From NCBI GenBank assembly GCA_964384555.1, contig CAYLLA010000044.1:1-13839 (forward strand): 13,839 nt of DNA, read 5' to 3'. The notes beneath the pieces are model-generated. The model had not been told where the DNA came from and searched no databases. It saw only the letters and a list, made by a program, of their open reading frames with translations. This document shows, one piece after another, positions 6,417-13,816 of the stretch. The stretch is from CAG-390 sp964384555. Its GTDB lineage: Bacteria > Bacillota > Clostridia > Oscillospirales > CAG-272. The position numbers were made by a program, and so were the translations under genes. Position 1 is the stretch's first letter. Every line of letters begins with the position of its first letter.

Positions 6417-7283
6417 TCATTTAAAAAATACCATCAGCAGTGTGCCCGCAAGCATCAAAACGAGACCGAGTGTCGCGCGGCGGCTGAGCTTTTCGCCAAA
6501 CACGACGCGGGAGAATGCAACGGTCACAAGAATGCTCATTTTGTCTATCGGCACCACGATGCTCACGTCACCGTTTTGGATGGCGTAGTAGTAGCAAAGC
6601 CAGGATGCGCCGGTCGCCACGCCGGAGAGCAGGATGAATATCAGTTCGCGGCGGTCGATGGCATGCAGTCCGTCCTGCTCGCCGCGCGAGAAGACGATGC
6701 CCCATGCCAGCACCAGCACCACACAGGTGCGAATGGCAGTGCCGAGGTTGGATTCCACACCGGACATTCCGACCTTGGCCAAGATCGAGGTCAGCGCGGC
6801 AAATACTGCGGAAAGCACGGCGCAGATAAGCCACGCCCGCCCGCCGGCCTTTTTGTCGCTCGGCTTTTTTTCAACCATCAAAAGTATTCCCGCGGCAAGA
6901 ATGGCAGTGCCCGCAAGCTTTGCGGCGAGGTTTGAGGTCTCGCCAAAGCAGATGATGGCCAAAAGCACGGATATTACGGTGCTTGATTTATCTATCGGCA
7001 CTACGCGGTTGACGTCCCCGAGCGAGAGCGCCTTAAAATAGCAGATCCATGAGCCGCCGGTGGCAAGACCCGAGAGGATCAAAAATATCCATGATCGCGG
7101 CGGTATGTCGGGCAGGGTAGAGTATGAGCCGACGATCGCCACCATCAGCCAGGAAAAGATCAGCACCACCACCGTTCGCATGGCGGTTGCAAGATCCGAG
7201 TTTGTTTTTTTAATGCCGCATTTTGCGAGTATTGAGGTCACACCGGCAAAAAATGCGGAAAGAACAGCTGCTGCTATCCACAT
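6417..7283 (-). CDS. EamA/DMT-family transporter
   Basis: Integral membrane carrier of the drug/metabolite transporter superfamily, 288 residues, about ten membrane helices. It is an internal duplication. Each half starts with a hydrophobic helix ending in SILAK-G, continues through TA-RT-VVL, and then has GxATGxSWxCYxxAxxxGDVxxVVPIDKxS followed by FGE (halves about 1-140 and 148-288). This two-repeat layout is typical of EamA proteins, many of which export amino acids, nucleosides or other metabolites. The substrate cannot be told from the sequence. A short basic linker (EKKPSDKKAGGR) joins the halves. AAAGGAG lies 6 bases before the ATG. It follows the sulfatase gene on the same strand with a 184-base gap; no clear promoter is visible in the gap, so it may be read from the sulfatase promoter. 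Confidence 0.93.
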   Translation of the reverse strand: MWIAAAVLSAFFAGVTSILAKCGIKKTNSDLATAMRTVVVLIFSWLMVAIVGSYSTLPDIPPRSWIFLILSGLATGGSWICYFKALSLGDVNRVVPIDKSSTVISVLLAIICFGETSNLAAKLAGTAILAAGILLMVEKKPSDKKAGGRAWLICAVLSAVFAALTSILAKVGMSGVESNLGTAIRTCVVLVLAWGIVFSRGEQDGLHAIDRRELIFILLSGVATGASWLCYYYAIQNGDVSIVVPIDKMSILVTVAFSRVVFGEKLSRRATLGLVLMLAGTLLMVFFK

Positions 7284-7296
7284 AAATGTCTCCTTT

Positions 7297-7318
7297 CGCC
7301 GTCCTCGGGCGGCGGGAA
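7297..7318. repeat. Dispersed GC-rich hairpin, copy 2
   Basis: The same GCCGTCCT-then-GGGCGGCGGGAA element as at 5463-5483, with one T-to-C change in the loop, placed just upstream of the transporter ribosome binding site. It would form a hairpin in that mRNA leader. Confidence 0.6.
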
Positions 7319-7325
7319 TCGCGCT

Positions 7326-7369
7326 CTGCGTGGCGCTCCGCGCGGCGCCCTGCGTGGCGCTCCGCGCGG
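7326..7369. repeat. Tandem 20-base direct repeat
   Basis: CTGCGTGGCGCTCCGCGCGG occurs at 7326-7345 and again at 7350-7369 (period 24). Each copy can fold on itself because of its GCG runs. A separate 7-bp hairpin, CATCGCC/GGCGATG with a 3-base loop, follows at 7378-7394. No gene is visible in this 184-base gap between the sulfatase and transporter genes. Confidence 0.85.
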
Positions 7370-7467
7370 ATGATATGCATCGCCTGCGGCGATGATCGTG
7401 GAAGAGATCCGCGGGGCGGCTCTCAAATCTAATGTGATCGATGGCGATGTTTATCCGCCGGGAGTTC

Positions 7468-9000
7468 TTACTTAAAGCTGTGGCTCGTTATCTGTCCGTG
7501 GCCGCGGACGTCCTCGCGTGAGCCGTCAAAGGCGGGATCAACGTAGCGGTCAAACCACTCGTGCAGGCGGTCGGTCATACTGCGGCGCACCTCGGCAAGG
7601 GTGGGGTCGTCAAACCTGTTTTCATACTCATCGGGATCGGTCGCCAGGTCGTAAAGCTCACCGGGGCCATTCGGCTCACGCAAAACGAGCTTATAGCGGC
7701 GGTCGGTCATCATCCGCGTGCCGCCGTACTCGTCGCAAACGAACACATCCCCATCGCGGTCGGGGTCAGCCTCGCCGCGCAGTATCGGCGCAAAGCTCAC
7801 GCCGGGCATGCCCTCCTCACTTTCAAAGGGGATGCCAACAAAGTCAAGCAATGTTTGGTAGATATCATAGTGGCTCACCTTTGCGTGCGCGGTGATGCCG
7901 GCGGGGATGGTCCCCGGGCAGGCAAAAATGCCGGGCACGCGGGTGGAGGTCTCATACATGTTGACAGGGTAGGTGCCGTTGCCCTTGCCGAATATTCCGT
8001 GATGCCCCATGTTACTGCCGTTGTCGCTTGTGAAAACTATCAGCGTGTCCTCCCGCAGACCCTCCGCATCAAGGCGGTAGATCAGGCGGCCGAGCGACTC
8101 ATCCATGGCGGAGACGGCGGCAAAGTACCCGCGCAGGCTCTCGCGGCGGTACTCCTGCCAAGTCTCACGTATCGGCGCGTAATTTGCGTAAAGAAAACGC
8201 ACGCCGGGGTGCGGGCGGCGCTTCCAGTCGGCAAAGCTTTCTTCAGCGCCCTCCACCCACGGGTGGGGCGGCAGATCGGGGATAGAATCAAAAGGGCAAT
8301 CGTCATACATATCGATATATTTTTTGGGGTGGCACTCGCGCCCCCAAGGCGAATGCGGTGCGGTGTAGTTCACGCACAGGCAAAAAGGCTTGTCCTTTTG
8401 CCTGCGGTCAAGAAAATCTATCGCGCGGTCGGTGATGTAGTCGGTCACATATTCGCCGCTGATCATCTCCATCCTGTCGCCCTTAAGAACTACGGCATTT
8501 ATATAGTCCGCGCCGCCGATGGCGCAGGTGGACCAATAGGAAAATCCCGCCTGCGGCTCGTCTGCCGCTCCTATATGCCACTTGCCGGAGAGTGCGCACT
8601 CGTAGCCGTGCTCCGCCAGCACCTCGGTAAAGGAGCGGTGACCGTCAAGATAGCGCACGCCAACGTCGCCGTCAAGCTGATCTTTCGGCCAGCGGTATTT
8701 AAATTCGGTATCCTCTGCGGCAAAGGCCGCCTGCAGCTCATCCGAAAGGCTGGAGGCGGTTATCTGCCCGCGCGCCAGCCAGTCATGCACGCCGTGGCGG
8801 GAGGGTATCTTGCCTGTCAGCAGTGACGCGCGGGCGGGTGAGCATACCGGGGAGACGCAATAAAGATTTTCAAATCTCATGCCGTCCGCGGCCAAGCGGT
8901 CAAGTGTGGGGGTGCGCAGCTCGCTGTTGCCGGCACAGCCCATCGCCCACGCGCCTTGGTCATCGGTCAAAACAAATAGTATATTTTTCGGTCTTTTCAT
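7468..9000 (-). CDS. Sulfatase, Cys-type (formylglycine-dependent)
   Basis: Hydrolyses a sulfate ester; 510 residues, the usual length. The N-terminal metal-site motif is NILFVLTDDQG (D13, D14). The sulfatase signature is CSPARASLLTG, where Cys53 would be converted to formylglycine; in anaerobes this needs a radical-SAM maturase (anSME), which is not in the window. GKWHIG follows at about residues 140-145. A second metal-site segment, FTSDNGSNMGHHG, lies near 330, and the C-terminal region (DEYGGTRMMTDRRYKLV, LYDLATDPDEYEN) is typical of alkaline-phosphatase-superfamily sulfatases. No signal peptide is present, so it probably acts in the cytoplasm on an imported sulfated sugar, or it could be a related phosphonate/phosphodiester hydrolase. 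AAGGA lies 10 bases before the ATG. It diverges from the TIM-barrel gene and shares its promoter region. Confidence 0.94.
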   Translation of the reverse strand: MKRPKNILFVLTDDQGAWAMGCAGNSELRTPTLDRLAADGMRFENLYCVSPVCSPARASLLTGKIPSRHGVHDWLARGQITASSLSDELQAAFAAEDTEFKYRWPKDQLDGDVGVRYLDGHRSFTEVLAEHGYECALSGKWHIGAADEPQAGFSYWSTCAIGGADYINAVVLKGDRMEMISGEYVTDYITDRAIDFLDRRQKDKPFCLCVNYTAPHSPWGRECHPKKYIDMYDDCPFDSIPDLPPHPWVEGAEESFADWKRRPHPGVRFLYANYAPIRETWQEYRRESLRGYFAAVSAMDESLGRLIYRLDAEGLREDTLIVFTSDNGSNMGHHGIFGKGNGTYPVNMYETSTRVPGIFACPGTIPAGITAHAKVSHYDIYQTLLDFVGIPFESEEGMPGVSFAPILRGEADPDRDGDVFVCDEYGGTRMMTDRRYKLVLREPNGPGELYDLATDPDEYENRFDDPTLAEVRRSMTDRLHEWFDRYVDPAFDGSREDVRGHGQITSHSFK

Positions 9001-9037
9001 GTTGCGGCCGTCCTTGGTTTAGCGTTTTTACAAATAA

Positions 9038-9066
9038 ATTATACATTAACGGCGCGTCAAAGTCAA
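9038..9066 (-). promoter_or_regulatory. Sulfatase promoter
   Basis: On the minus strand TTGACT (9066-9061), a 17-base spacer and a perfect TATAAT (9043-9038). Start is predicted near 9031, about 30 bases before the sulfatase ATG. Confidence 0.82.
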
Positions 9067-9068
9067 CA

Positions 9069-9100
9069 TTTTGCAAGTTGTTTTTCTTGACATTGCAAAA
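9069..9100. promoter_or_regulatory. Candidate operator between divergent promoters
   Basis: Inverted repeat TTTTGCAA (9069-9076) and TTGCAAAA (9093-9100) separated by 16 bases. It brackets the plus-strand -35 and lies beside the minus-strand -35, so one regulator bound here could control both genes. No regulator gene is adjacent. Confidence 0.5.
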
Positions 9101-9115
9101 AAATGAATGTATAAT
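9087..9115 (+). promoter_or_regulatory. Promoter of the TIM-barrel isomerase gene
   Basis: Perfect consensus: TTGACA (9087-9092), 17-base spacer, TATAAT (9110-9115). Start is predicted near 9122. An in-frame ATG at 9107 falls inside this promoter and is therefore not the translation start. Confidence 0.9.
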
Positions 9116-9151
9116 TATACTGTAAGCAAAAAAACGGAGGGGCGCAATGGC

Positions 9152-10003
9152 ATGAAACTTAGGATCGGCGCATCGTCGCGCTTTCACACTGTATACGCCG
9201 GCGGGGAATATACGCCCCGCGAGATGGTGGAGCATTTTCACCGCGTTGGCTTTGAGGGGATCGATTTCGATCTTGAAACAGTACCCGCAATGGGGGAGGA
9301 TTGGCGGCGGATACTCGGCGAGGCGGCCGAGCTTGCCGCAAAATATGATATCCAAATGGATTACGGCCACCTGCCGTTCCACAAGATCCGCGGCGCGGAC
9401 GGTCGCCCGAGTGCGGAGCTTTTCTCCCGCAATATGATGCTGGCCATCGAGGCGGCGGGATACGCGGGCATCAAAAATGCCGTGATACATCCCATCGATG
9501 CCCGGGACGGTGAGGATGGCCTTGAGCGCAATATCGAATATCTTACGCCGTTTGCCGAGCAGGCGCAAAAGCACGGTGTGCGGCTGACGATAGAGAACAT
9601 GCGCAGTCCGCGCGAGGCGGAGGGCGTGCATCGCTATGGCTCGACCGCCGACGAGATAATTGCAATTGCCGACTATTTCGGCGCGGGCAACTGCTGGGAT
9701 TTTGGGCACGCAAATACCTCGGGGCTGGTGCAGTCGGAGGAGATAGCAAAGCTCGGCTCGCGCCTGACGGTGCTGCATGTCAACGATAATCATGCCGCGC
9801 AGGACCTGCACCTTTTGCCGTATTTCGGCACTGTCGACTGGCCGGATGCCATGCGCGGGCTGTCGCTTGCGGGCTTTTGCGGAGTTTTTAACTATGAGTG
9901 CCGAATGGTCTGCCTGCCGGACGACCGTGCCACGCGTGACGGCGTTGCCGCCTATGCCATAGCTATCGGACGGTATCTCACAAACTTGATCGAGGGCGCG
10001 TAA
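9152..10003 (+). CDS. Sugar phosphate isomerase/epimerase-like TIM-barrel protein
   Basis: A 283-residue member of the xylose isomerase-like/AP endonuclease 2 fold, a metal-dependent TIM barrel that usually isomerises or epimerises sugars or inositols. Strand starts MKLRIGASS, GFEGIDFDLE, IQMDYGHLPF, IKNAVIHPID and VRLTIENM follow the barrel in order. Likely metal ligands are E148 (TIENM), D183/H186 (WDFGHANTSG), H209 (VLHVNDNH) and E249 (NYEC). The ATG at 9152 is chosen because GGAGG precedes it by 11 bases; an upstream ATG at 9107 lies in the promoter. The TIM-barrel gene is divergent from the sulfatase, and the shared control region suggests both act on the same modified sugar. The specific substrate is unknown. 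Confidence 0.92.
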   Translation: MKLRIGASSRFHTVYAGGEYTPREMVEHFHRVGFEGIDFDLETVPAMGEDWRRILGEAAELAAKYDIQMDYGHLPFHKIRGADGRPSAELFSRNMMLAIEAAGYAGIKNAVIHPIDARDGEDGLERNIEYLTPFAEQAQKHGVRLTIENMRSPREAEGVHRYGSTADEIIAIADYFGAGNCWDFGHANTSGLVQSEEIAKLGSRLTVLHVNDNHAAQDLHLLPYFGTVDWPDAMRGLSLAGFCGVFNYECRMVCLPDDRATRDGVAAYAIAIGRYLTNLIEGA

Positions 10004-10022
10004 AAAATGATCTGAAAAAACG

Positions 10023-10055
10023 GAAGACCTCCGATGCACGGAGGTCTTCATTTTT
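10023..10055. terminator. Bidirectional Rho-independent terminator
   Basis: An 11-bp stem (GAAGACCTCCG and its complement, ATGCA loop) has AAAAAAC before it and ATTTTTATT after it. It serves the isomerase gene on the plus strand and probably the converging MBL-fold gene on the minus strand. Confidence 0.92.
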
Positions 10056-10079
10056 ATTCTTGTTTTTATGCTCACACAG

Positions 10080-10925
10080 TCATATCTCAATGGCGGCAGT
10101 GCCGCAAAAGGCTTTTATCACCGTGGCGGCGCGGCGCTCGGCGTAAAGGTTATGGTGCGCCACATTCTCCTCCGGCAGGTTCATGGCGCGGTCGCCGGAG
10201 CGAGATATCGGCACCAACACCGTGTCGGCATCCACCAGCTTATAAAACAGCGTATGCCCGCCGTTAAGACCGTGGTGTGCCGCTTGCAGGATATCGCATT
10301 TCAGCTCCTCGGGGCGTTCGCGGTAGGCGCGATACACCACCTCAAGCCCCGCGGGGTAGGCATCCCCCGTAAACATTATCCTTTTAGCGTCGCCGCTGAC
10401 GGTGAAAACTATCGAAAGCTCGTTGGGGTCGGCCACCGTTGCGGCATTCTCATATGTGTGCAGGATCTCTACCACCGTGCCGTCAATGTCGATCCGCTCA
10501 CCTGCGGCGGCACGTCTGGAACTGCAGCCAAGCTTGCCCGCGAGTGATGAAACGCGGTCTATATCCTTTTGCGCATTGCAAAGCTCGCCGCGGCGCATCC
10601 AGGTAAAGCTCTCGGGTATGCAGCTCATCACCGTATCTATCTCCAGCCGTTTTTGCAGCTCGGGATCCTCCGCTATCTTTAAAAGCGCCGTGTAGTGGTC
10701 GTTGTGCGGGTGTGTGATGATCCAAAGGTCCACCCTCGGCCGCTCGCCCGCGGCACGCTCCATGAGGGCTATCATCCCCTCGGCATCCTCACGGCACCCG
10801 CCACCGTCAATGGCTATTATGTGGCCGTGGCGGGTGAGGATGATATACCCCATCCCCGCCGCCTGCCAAGCAAATTGGCCGTCAAATTTTGAGGCCTCGG
10901 TGCAATATTGAATAAGTGTACCCAT
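10080..10925 (-). CDS. Metallo-beta-lactamase-fold hydrolase
   Basis: A 281-residue zinc hydrolase of the MBL fold. The metal motif HxHxDH is intact as THPHNDHYTAL (H72, H74, D76, H77). The preceding strand IIAIDGGGCRED and the later FTGDAYP and AAHHGLNGGH segments supply the remaining expected ligands. The overall pattern, with the HHG motif, is like the free-standing ComEC-type MBL domain proteins common in Clostridia. No signal peptide or membrane helix is present, so it is cytoplasmic or non-classically placed; the substrate is unknown (lactonase, phosphodiesterase or nuclease are all possible). AGGAG lies 9 bases before the ATG. It follows the fusion gene on the same strand after 77 bases. 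A perfect palindrome in that gap (10965-10979) may be an operator. Confidence 0.9.
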   Translation of the reverse strand: MGTLIQYCTEASKFDGQFAWQAAGMGYIILTRHGHIIAIDGGGCREDAEGMIALMERAAGERPRVDLWIITHPHNDHYTALLKIAEDPELQKRLEIDTVMSCIPESFTWMRRGELCNAQKDIDRVSSLAGKLGCSSRRAAAGERIDIDGTVVEILHTYENAATVADPNELSIVFTVSGDAKRIMFTGDAYPAGLEVVYRAYRERPEELKCDILQAAHHGLNGGHTLFYKLVDADTVLVPISRSGDRAMNLPEENVAHHNLYAERRAATVIKAFCGTAAIEI

Positions 10926-10964
10926 TTTTTATCGCTCCTTTACTTTTGAAACTTCAGCCGATTG

Positions 10965-10979
10965 TAAAACTTAGTTTTA
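10965..10979. promoter_or_regulatory. 15-base palindrome upstream of MBL gene
   Basis: TAAAACTTAGTTTTA is a perfect inverted repeat (7-1-7). It is too AT-rich and tight to act as a terminator, so a repressor site is the more natural reading. On the minus strand TACAAT at 10967-10962 could be a -10, but its -35 is poor. Confidence 0.35.
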
Positions 10980-11002
10980 TGATCGACTATTTCGGAACTT
11001 TT

Positions 11003-12586
11003 TTATCGGTCGATGTCGGAACTGCCGTATATCTCGATGTAATGCTCGCGCGTGAGGCGTGAGACGTGTCCCACGCGCACCGTGTTAAGCTGCGGTACTT
11101 GCACGTCCGGCGTGGTGTGGTGATATATAAAGCCCAGCTTTTCCTGCACGCGGTGACTGCGCTCGTTGCCGTCGTAGTAGCCGCACCAAACGGCGCGCAC
11201 TCCAAGCTCGCAAAACGCAAAGCGCAAAAGCTCGCGCCCCGCCTCCGGCATCAGCCCCTGACCCCAAAATCGGCGTCCTATCCAGTAGCCAAGCTCGCAC
11301 TCGTCCGCACGGTCGGTCATGTCGGTCATCTCGTCAAATATCAGGCTTATGCTGCCTATCGCCTCAAGCGCATCGTCATCCGCCGCCTCACCGTCCGCGG
11401 CAAGGCAGACAGCAAATGTATCGGGGCGCATCAAAGCATTGAGCAGTATTTTTTTGCTCTCTTCGGGATCGGTGTGCGGCGGCCAGCCTGCGGGCGGACC
11501 TACCAGCGGGTCGGAGGCGTAGCGATACAGGGCGGGCGCATCACTCTCTCGCCAATGGCGCAGTATCAGCCGTTCGGTAGAAAGATGAGTAACTGCGCGC
11601 AGCTTTCGCTCACGCTCGGTGCGCAGACGGGTGGCGGAGTCTTTGTCGCTCATTTTTTTGTTTTTCTCCTTTTTCTCCTTTGAGCGTTTGTCGTTGATGA
11701 TCTTCATATGCTCGGCATCCACCAGCTCCACGCCGTTTTCCTTTGCCCATGCCACGCATCCTCGCAAAACGGTGGGCAGGAATACCCGCGGCACGCCAAG
11801 TATCGTGCGCAGGGCATCATCGGTAAATTTTATCTTGTCGTCTATCCTGTCGGCGGCGTATCTTACGGATTCAAGAGACGCCTGCCTTACCTGCAAAAGC
11901 TCGGCACGCATACGCGTTTTTTTGTGGAACCAAAAGTTTTTGCTGTCACGGTAGCCGTAATCCACCGGCAGGGGAGGGAAGTCGCGTGCGGTAACGCCGT
12001 TGATTATCGCATCGCTGTATTTCTTTTTCATAAGTATGCGGTCCACGCGCAGGATAAAGTGAGCGCCAAACTTGCTGGTGATACCGTTAAAATCATGGTA
12101 CGGACCTTCGTATCCCGTCAGCTCGCCCGCGCGGTCGCGGTCGGCACCGTCAAGCTCGCGCATCCATGTGCATTCTATCACCTGTATCGCATCCGTCATA
12201 ACGCGGGGGCGCACCTCGCCGGTCTTTTCTTCTGTCATACTGCGCTCAAGCTTAAAGCGGCATTTCGGCATTTTCTCGGACGGGCGGTCACCCGGCCAGG
12301 AGAGCTTTACCGCCTCCTTAAAGGTGCGGGGGTCGTCATCGATAAAGTTGATGGCGCATTTGCCGTTGCGCAGGATGTTTTGCGCGGTATTGGATGAGTT
12401 GCGGCAGGAAAGAAGCATGGCGTAGTAGTCCTTGCCCGCTACATAATAGGGCTGAACGAGCGAGTACGGGCCAAGGTTTGTGGTGCCGTCCTCGCAAAGA
12501 GTGCTGATAACTACCGTCGGCATGGGGAAGAAAAGTGATGTCTGATAAAAATTGTCTACTATTCTGAGGTCTTCAAAGCTGCTCAT
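11003..12586 (-). CDS. Three-domain fusion: flavin reductase-like, PCP_red-like and GNAT acetyltransferase
   Basis: A 527-residue protein. Residues about 1-215 look like a flavin-reductase-type FMN-binding split barrel (FPMPTVVISTLCEDGTTN, NSSNTAQNILRNGKCAINFI, FILRVDRI). Residues about 247-300 (IKFTDDALRTILGVPRVFLP, then CVAWAKENGVELVDAEHM) resemble the small PCP_red domain seen beside such barrels and in protochlorophyllide reductase subunits. A lysine-rich linker (about 301-325) leads to a RimJ/RimL-type GNAT domain (about 335-515): STERLILRHWRESDAPALYRY, ELGYWIGRRFWGQGLMPEAG as the acetyl-CoA loop, and NERSHRVQEKLGF. The first half may bind flavin; the second would acetylate an unknown amine. 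An in-frame ATG at 11653 has its own AGGAG, so the GNAT part may also be made alone. The ATG at 12586 has only a weak AGGCGG site upstream. Confidence 0.9.
   Translation of the reverse strand: MSSFEDLRIVDNFYQTSLFFPMPTVVISTLCEDGTTNLGPYSLVQPYYVAGKDYYAMLLSCRNSSNTAQNILRNGKCAINFIDDDPRTFKEAVKLSWPGDRPSEKMPKCRFKLERSMTEEKTGEVRPRVMTDAIQVIECTWMRELDGADRDRAGELTGYEGPYHDFNGITSKFGAHFILRVDRILMKKKYSDAIINGVTARDFPPLPVDYGYRDSKNFWFHKKTRMRAELLQVRQASLESVRYAADRIDDKIKFTDDALRTILGVPRVFLPTVLRGCVAWAKENGVELVDAEHMKIINDKRSKEKKEKNKKMSDKDSATRLRTERERKLRAVTHLSTERLILRHWRESDAPALYRYASDPLVGPPAGWPPHTDPEESKKILLNALMRPDTFAVCLAADGEAADDDALEAIGSISLIFDEMTDMTDRADECELGYWIGRRFWGQGLMPEAGRELLRFAFCELGVRAVWCGYYDGNERSHRVQEKLGFIYHHTTPDVQVPQLNTVRVGHVSRLTREHYIEIYGSSDIDR
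11651..11679 (-). promoter_or_regulatory. Internal ribosome binding site before GNAT domain
   Basis: On the minus strand two AGGAG cores (11679-11675 and 11670-11666) precede an in-frame ATG at 11653 (residue 312, MSDKDS) by 12 bases at the nearest. These bases also encode the lysine-rich linker, so the match could be a by-product of AAG/GAG/AAA codons. Confidence 0.45.
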
Positions 12587-12624
12587 TTTAAGTTCCGCCT
12601 TTTTAATTTATTTTTATTTTGTTT

Positions 12625-12652
12625 ATTATAGCAGTGTCGTCTGGAATGTCAG
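12625..12652 (-). promoter_or_regulatory. Promoter of the fusion gene
   Basis: On the minus strand CTGACA (12652-12647), a 16-base spacer and TATAAT (12630-12625). The -35 overlaps the stop codon of the upstream hydrolase gene. A perfect TTGACA lies a few bases further upstream but is too far from the -10. Confidence 0.65.
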
Positions 12653-13614
12653 CTGTCAAGTGCTGAAAATATCATCTCCCACACTCCGCTGTCCTGCTCC
12701 GTCATCCGCGCCCAATCAAAGCGAGAGCGGAATTCCGCGCGCTCGGCATCGCTCATGTCGTTGCCGCGTTTTTTTTGCAGGCGGGCAAGCTCTGCCGAAT
12801 ACTCGCCGAGATATGCCACAGCATCCGGCGTGTAGTTGGGGTTATGCCCGCGGCCGCTCACCAGCTCCACGCGTGCGCCGGGGCGGTCGCCTATCGCCGC
12901 ACGCAGTGTGTCATAATGCAGGCGCGGGCACATGCGGTCGTTGTCCGAATATATCGCCAGTATCTTGGTATCCGCATCCGCCAAGGTCGCGGCGGCGTTT
13001 GCCGTTGAATATTTGGGGTTTCTTTGCCGCTCAAGCTCAATTATCGGCCGCCTGTAGCCGCAAAGCAGACCGGGAAATGTCGTTTTTGCCATCAGCTCTA
13101 CAGATAAAAAGCCGCAAAGCGCCACAATATGGCTTACGCGCGGCTGCCACGCGTATATGTTGAGTGCCGAAAAACCGCCGTGGCTGTGTCCCATAACAGA
13201 AATGTCGCACCCCGCAAAGCGTCGGTCGTGCGCGACGGCCTCAATGCAATCGTTAAGGTCGCAAAGCGAGTGGCAAAGCCCGCCGGTGTCACTGCCGCCG
13301 GAACGCCAACACCCCGTGTGATCGTAAGCCAACACAGAATACCCGTGGCGGCAAAGCAGCTCGATCTCACGCATGTAGGAGCGGTGACCGCCGCCGATGC
13401 CGTGCTCAAATATCACCAGCCGCCCCGCGATCGGGGATGGGTAGCTGTAAAGCATTCCCGCCAAGTTATGCCCCTCGGAGGATGGAAAATTATATTCCTC
13501 CGCGCCAAGCCCCGGAAAGTCCGCGGCGGAGTAATAATAGGCCAGCCCGCGGTCGTCATAGCGGGTAAACATCATCCCGCGGTATATGTTTTTTATCTTT
13601 TCTTCAAATATCAT
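12649..13614 (-). CDS. Alpha/beta hydrolase (serine hydrolase)
   Basis: A 321-residue alpha/beta-hydrolase-fold enzyme, probably an esterase, lipase or peptidase of the lysophospholipase-like group. The oxyanion segment is FEHGIGGGHRSYM (about 69-81); the strand YSVLAYDHTGCWRSGGS is typical; the nucleophile elbow is GHSHGG with Ser144; the likely acid is the Asp in YSDNDRMCP; and the catalytic His lies in SGRGHNPNY. A cap region lies between (about 170-215). The C-terminal 45 residues are charged and helical (ELARLQKKRGNDMSDAERAEFRSRF) and not part of the core fold. No signal peptide is seen, so it is probably cytoplasmic. An AGGTG site lies 8 bases before the ATG. It is the first of three minus-strand genes; the next has its own promoter. 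The substrate is unknown. Confidence 0.93.
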   Translation of the reverse strand: MIFEEKIKNIYRGMMFTRYDDRGLAYYYSAADFPGLGAEEYNFPSSEGHNLAGMLYSYPSPIAGRLVIFEHGIGGGHRSYMREIELLCRHGYSVLAYDHTGCWRSGGSDTGGLCHSLCDLNDCIEAVAHDRRFAGCDISVMGHSHGGFSALNIYAWQPRVSHIVALCGFLSVELMAKTTFPGLLCGYRRPIIELERQRNPKYSTANAAATLADADTKILAIYSDNDRMCPRLHYDTLRAAIGDRPGARVELVSGRGHNPNYTPDAVAYLGEYSAELARLQKKRGNDMSDAERAEFRSRFDWARMTEQDSGVWEMIFSALDS

Positions 13615-13668
13615 TTTTTATCACCTTGCCCACACGCGTGGCTTTTTGCCGGGAATTATTCTGATCAT

Positions 13669-13697
13669 ATTATAGCATACATCCGCGCACAAAGCAA
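13669..13697 (-). promoter_or_regulatory. Promoter of the alpha/beta hydrolase gene
   Basis: On the minus strand TTGCTT (13697-13692), a 17-base spacer and a perfect TATAAT (13674-13669), about 55 bases before the ATG. Confidence 0.68.
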
Positions 13698-13816
13698 TAG
13701 CTTTTGGGGTGCTAACACAGTATCTTGTATCATCTAAACATTACAAAGATCATCGAACGATCCCTCCGACCTCGTCTACGGATCGCTTCTCGCTGCGGCT
13801 CGGTCACGCTCGGGCT

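Noticed and set aside
7378..7394. CATCGCC/GGCGATG hairpin as terminator of the sulfatase gene
   Set aside because: No T tract follows on the minus strand, so it is not a convincing Rho-independent terminator.
7561..8826. Long plus-strand open frame of 421 codons
   Set aside because: It mirrors the sulfatase gene on the opposite strand; in GC-rich coding DNA such frames are common. The sulfatase has clear catalytic motifs, while this frame has no recognisable family.
9107..9109. Earlier in-frame ATG for the TIM-barrel gene
   Set aside because: It lies inside the consensus promoter, upstream of the predicted transcription start, and has no ribosome binding site.
8960..10090. Long minus-strand open frame of 376 codons
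   Set aside because: It is antisense to the TIM-barrel gene and runs through the divergent promoter region, which rules it out as a real gene.
11708..12397. Plus-strand open frame of 229 codons
   Set aside because: It is a mirror frame of the flavin reductase-like domain, with no recognisable product.
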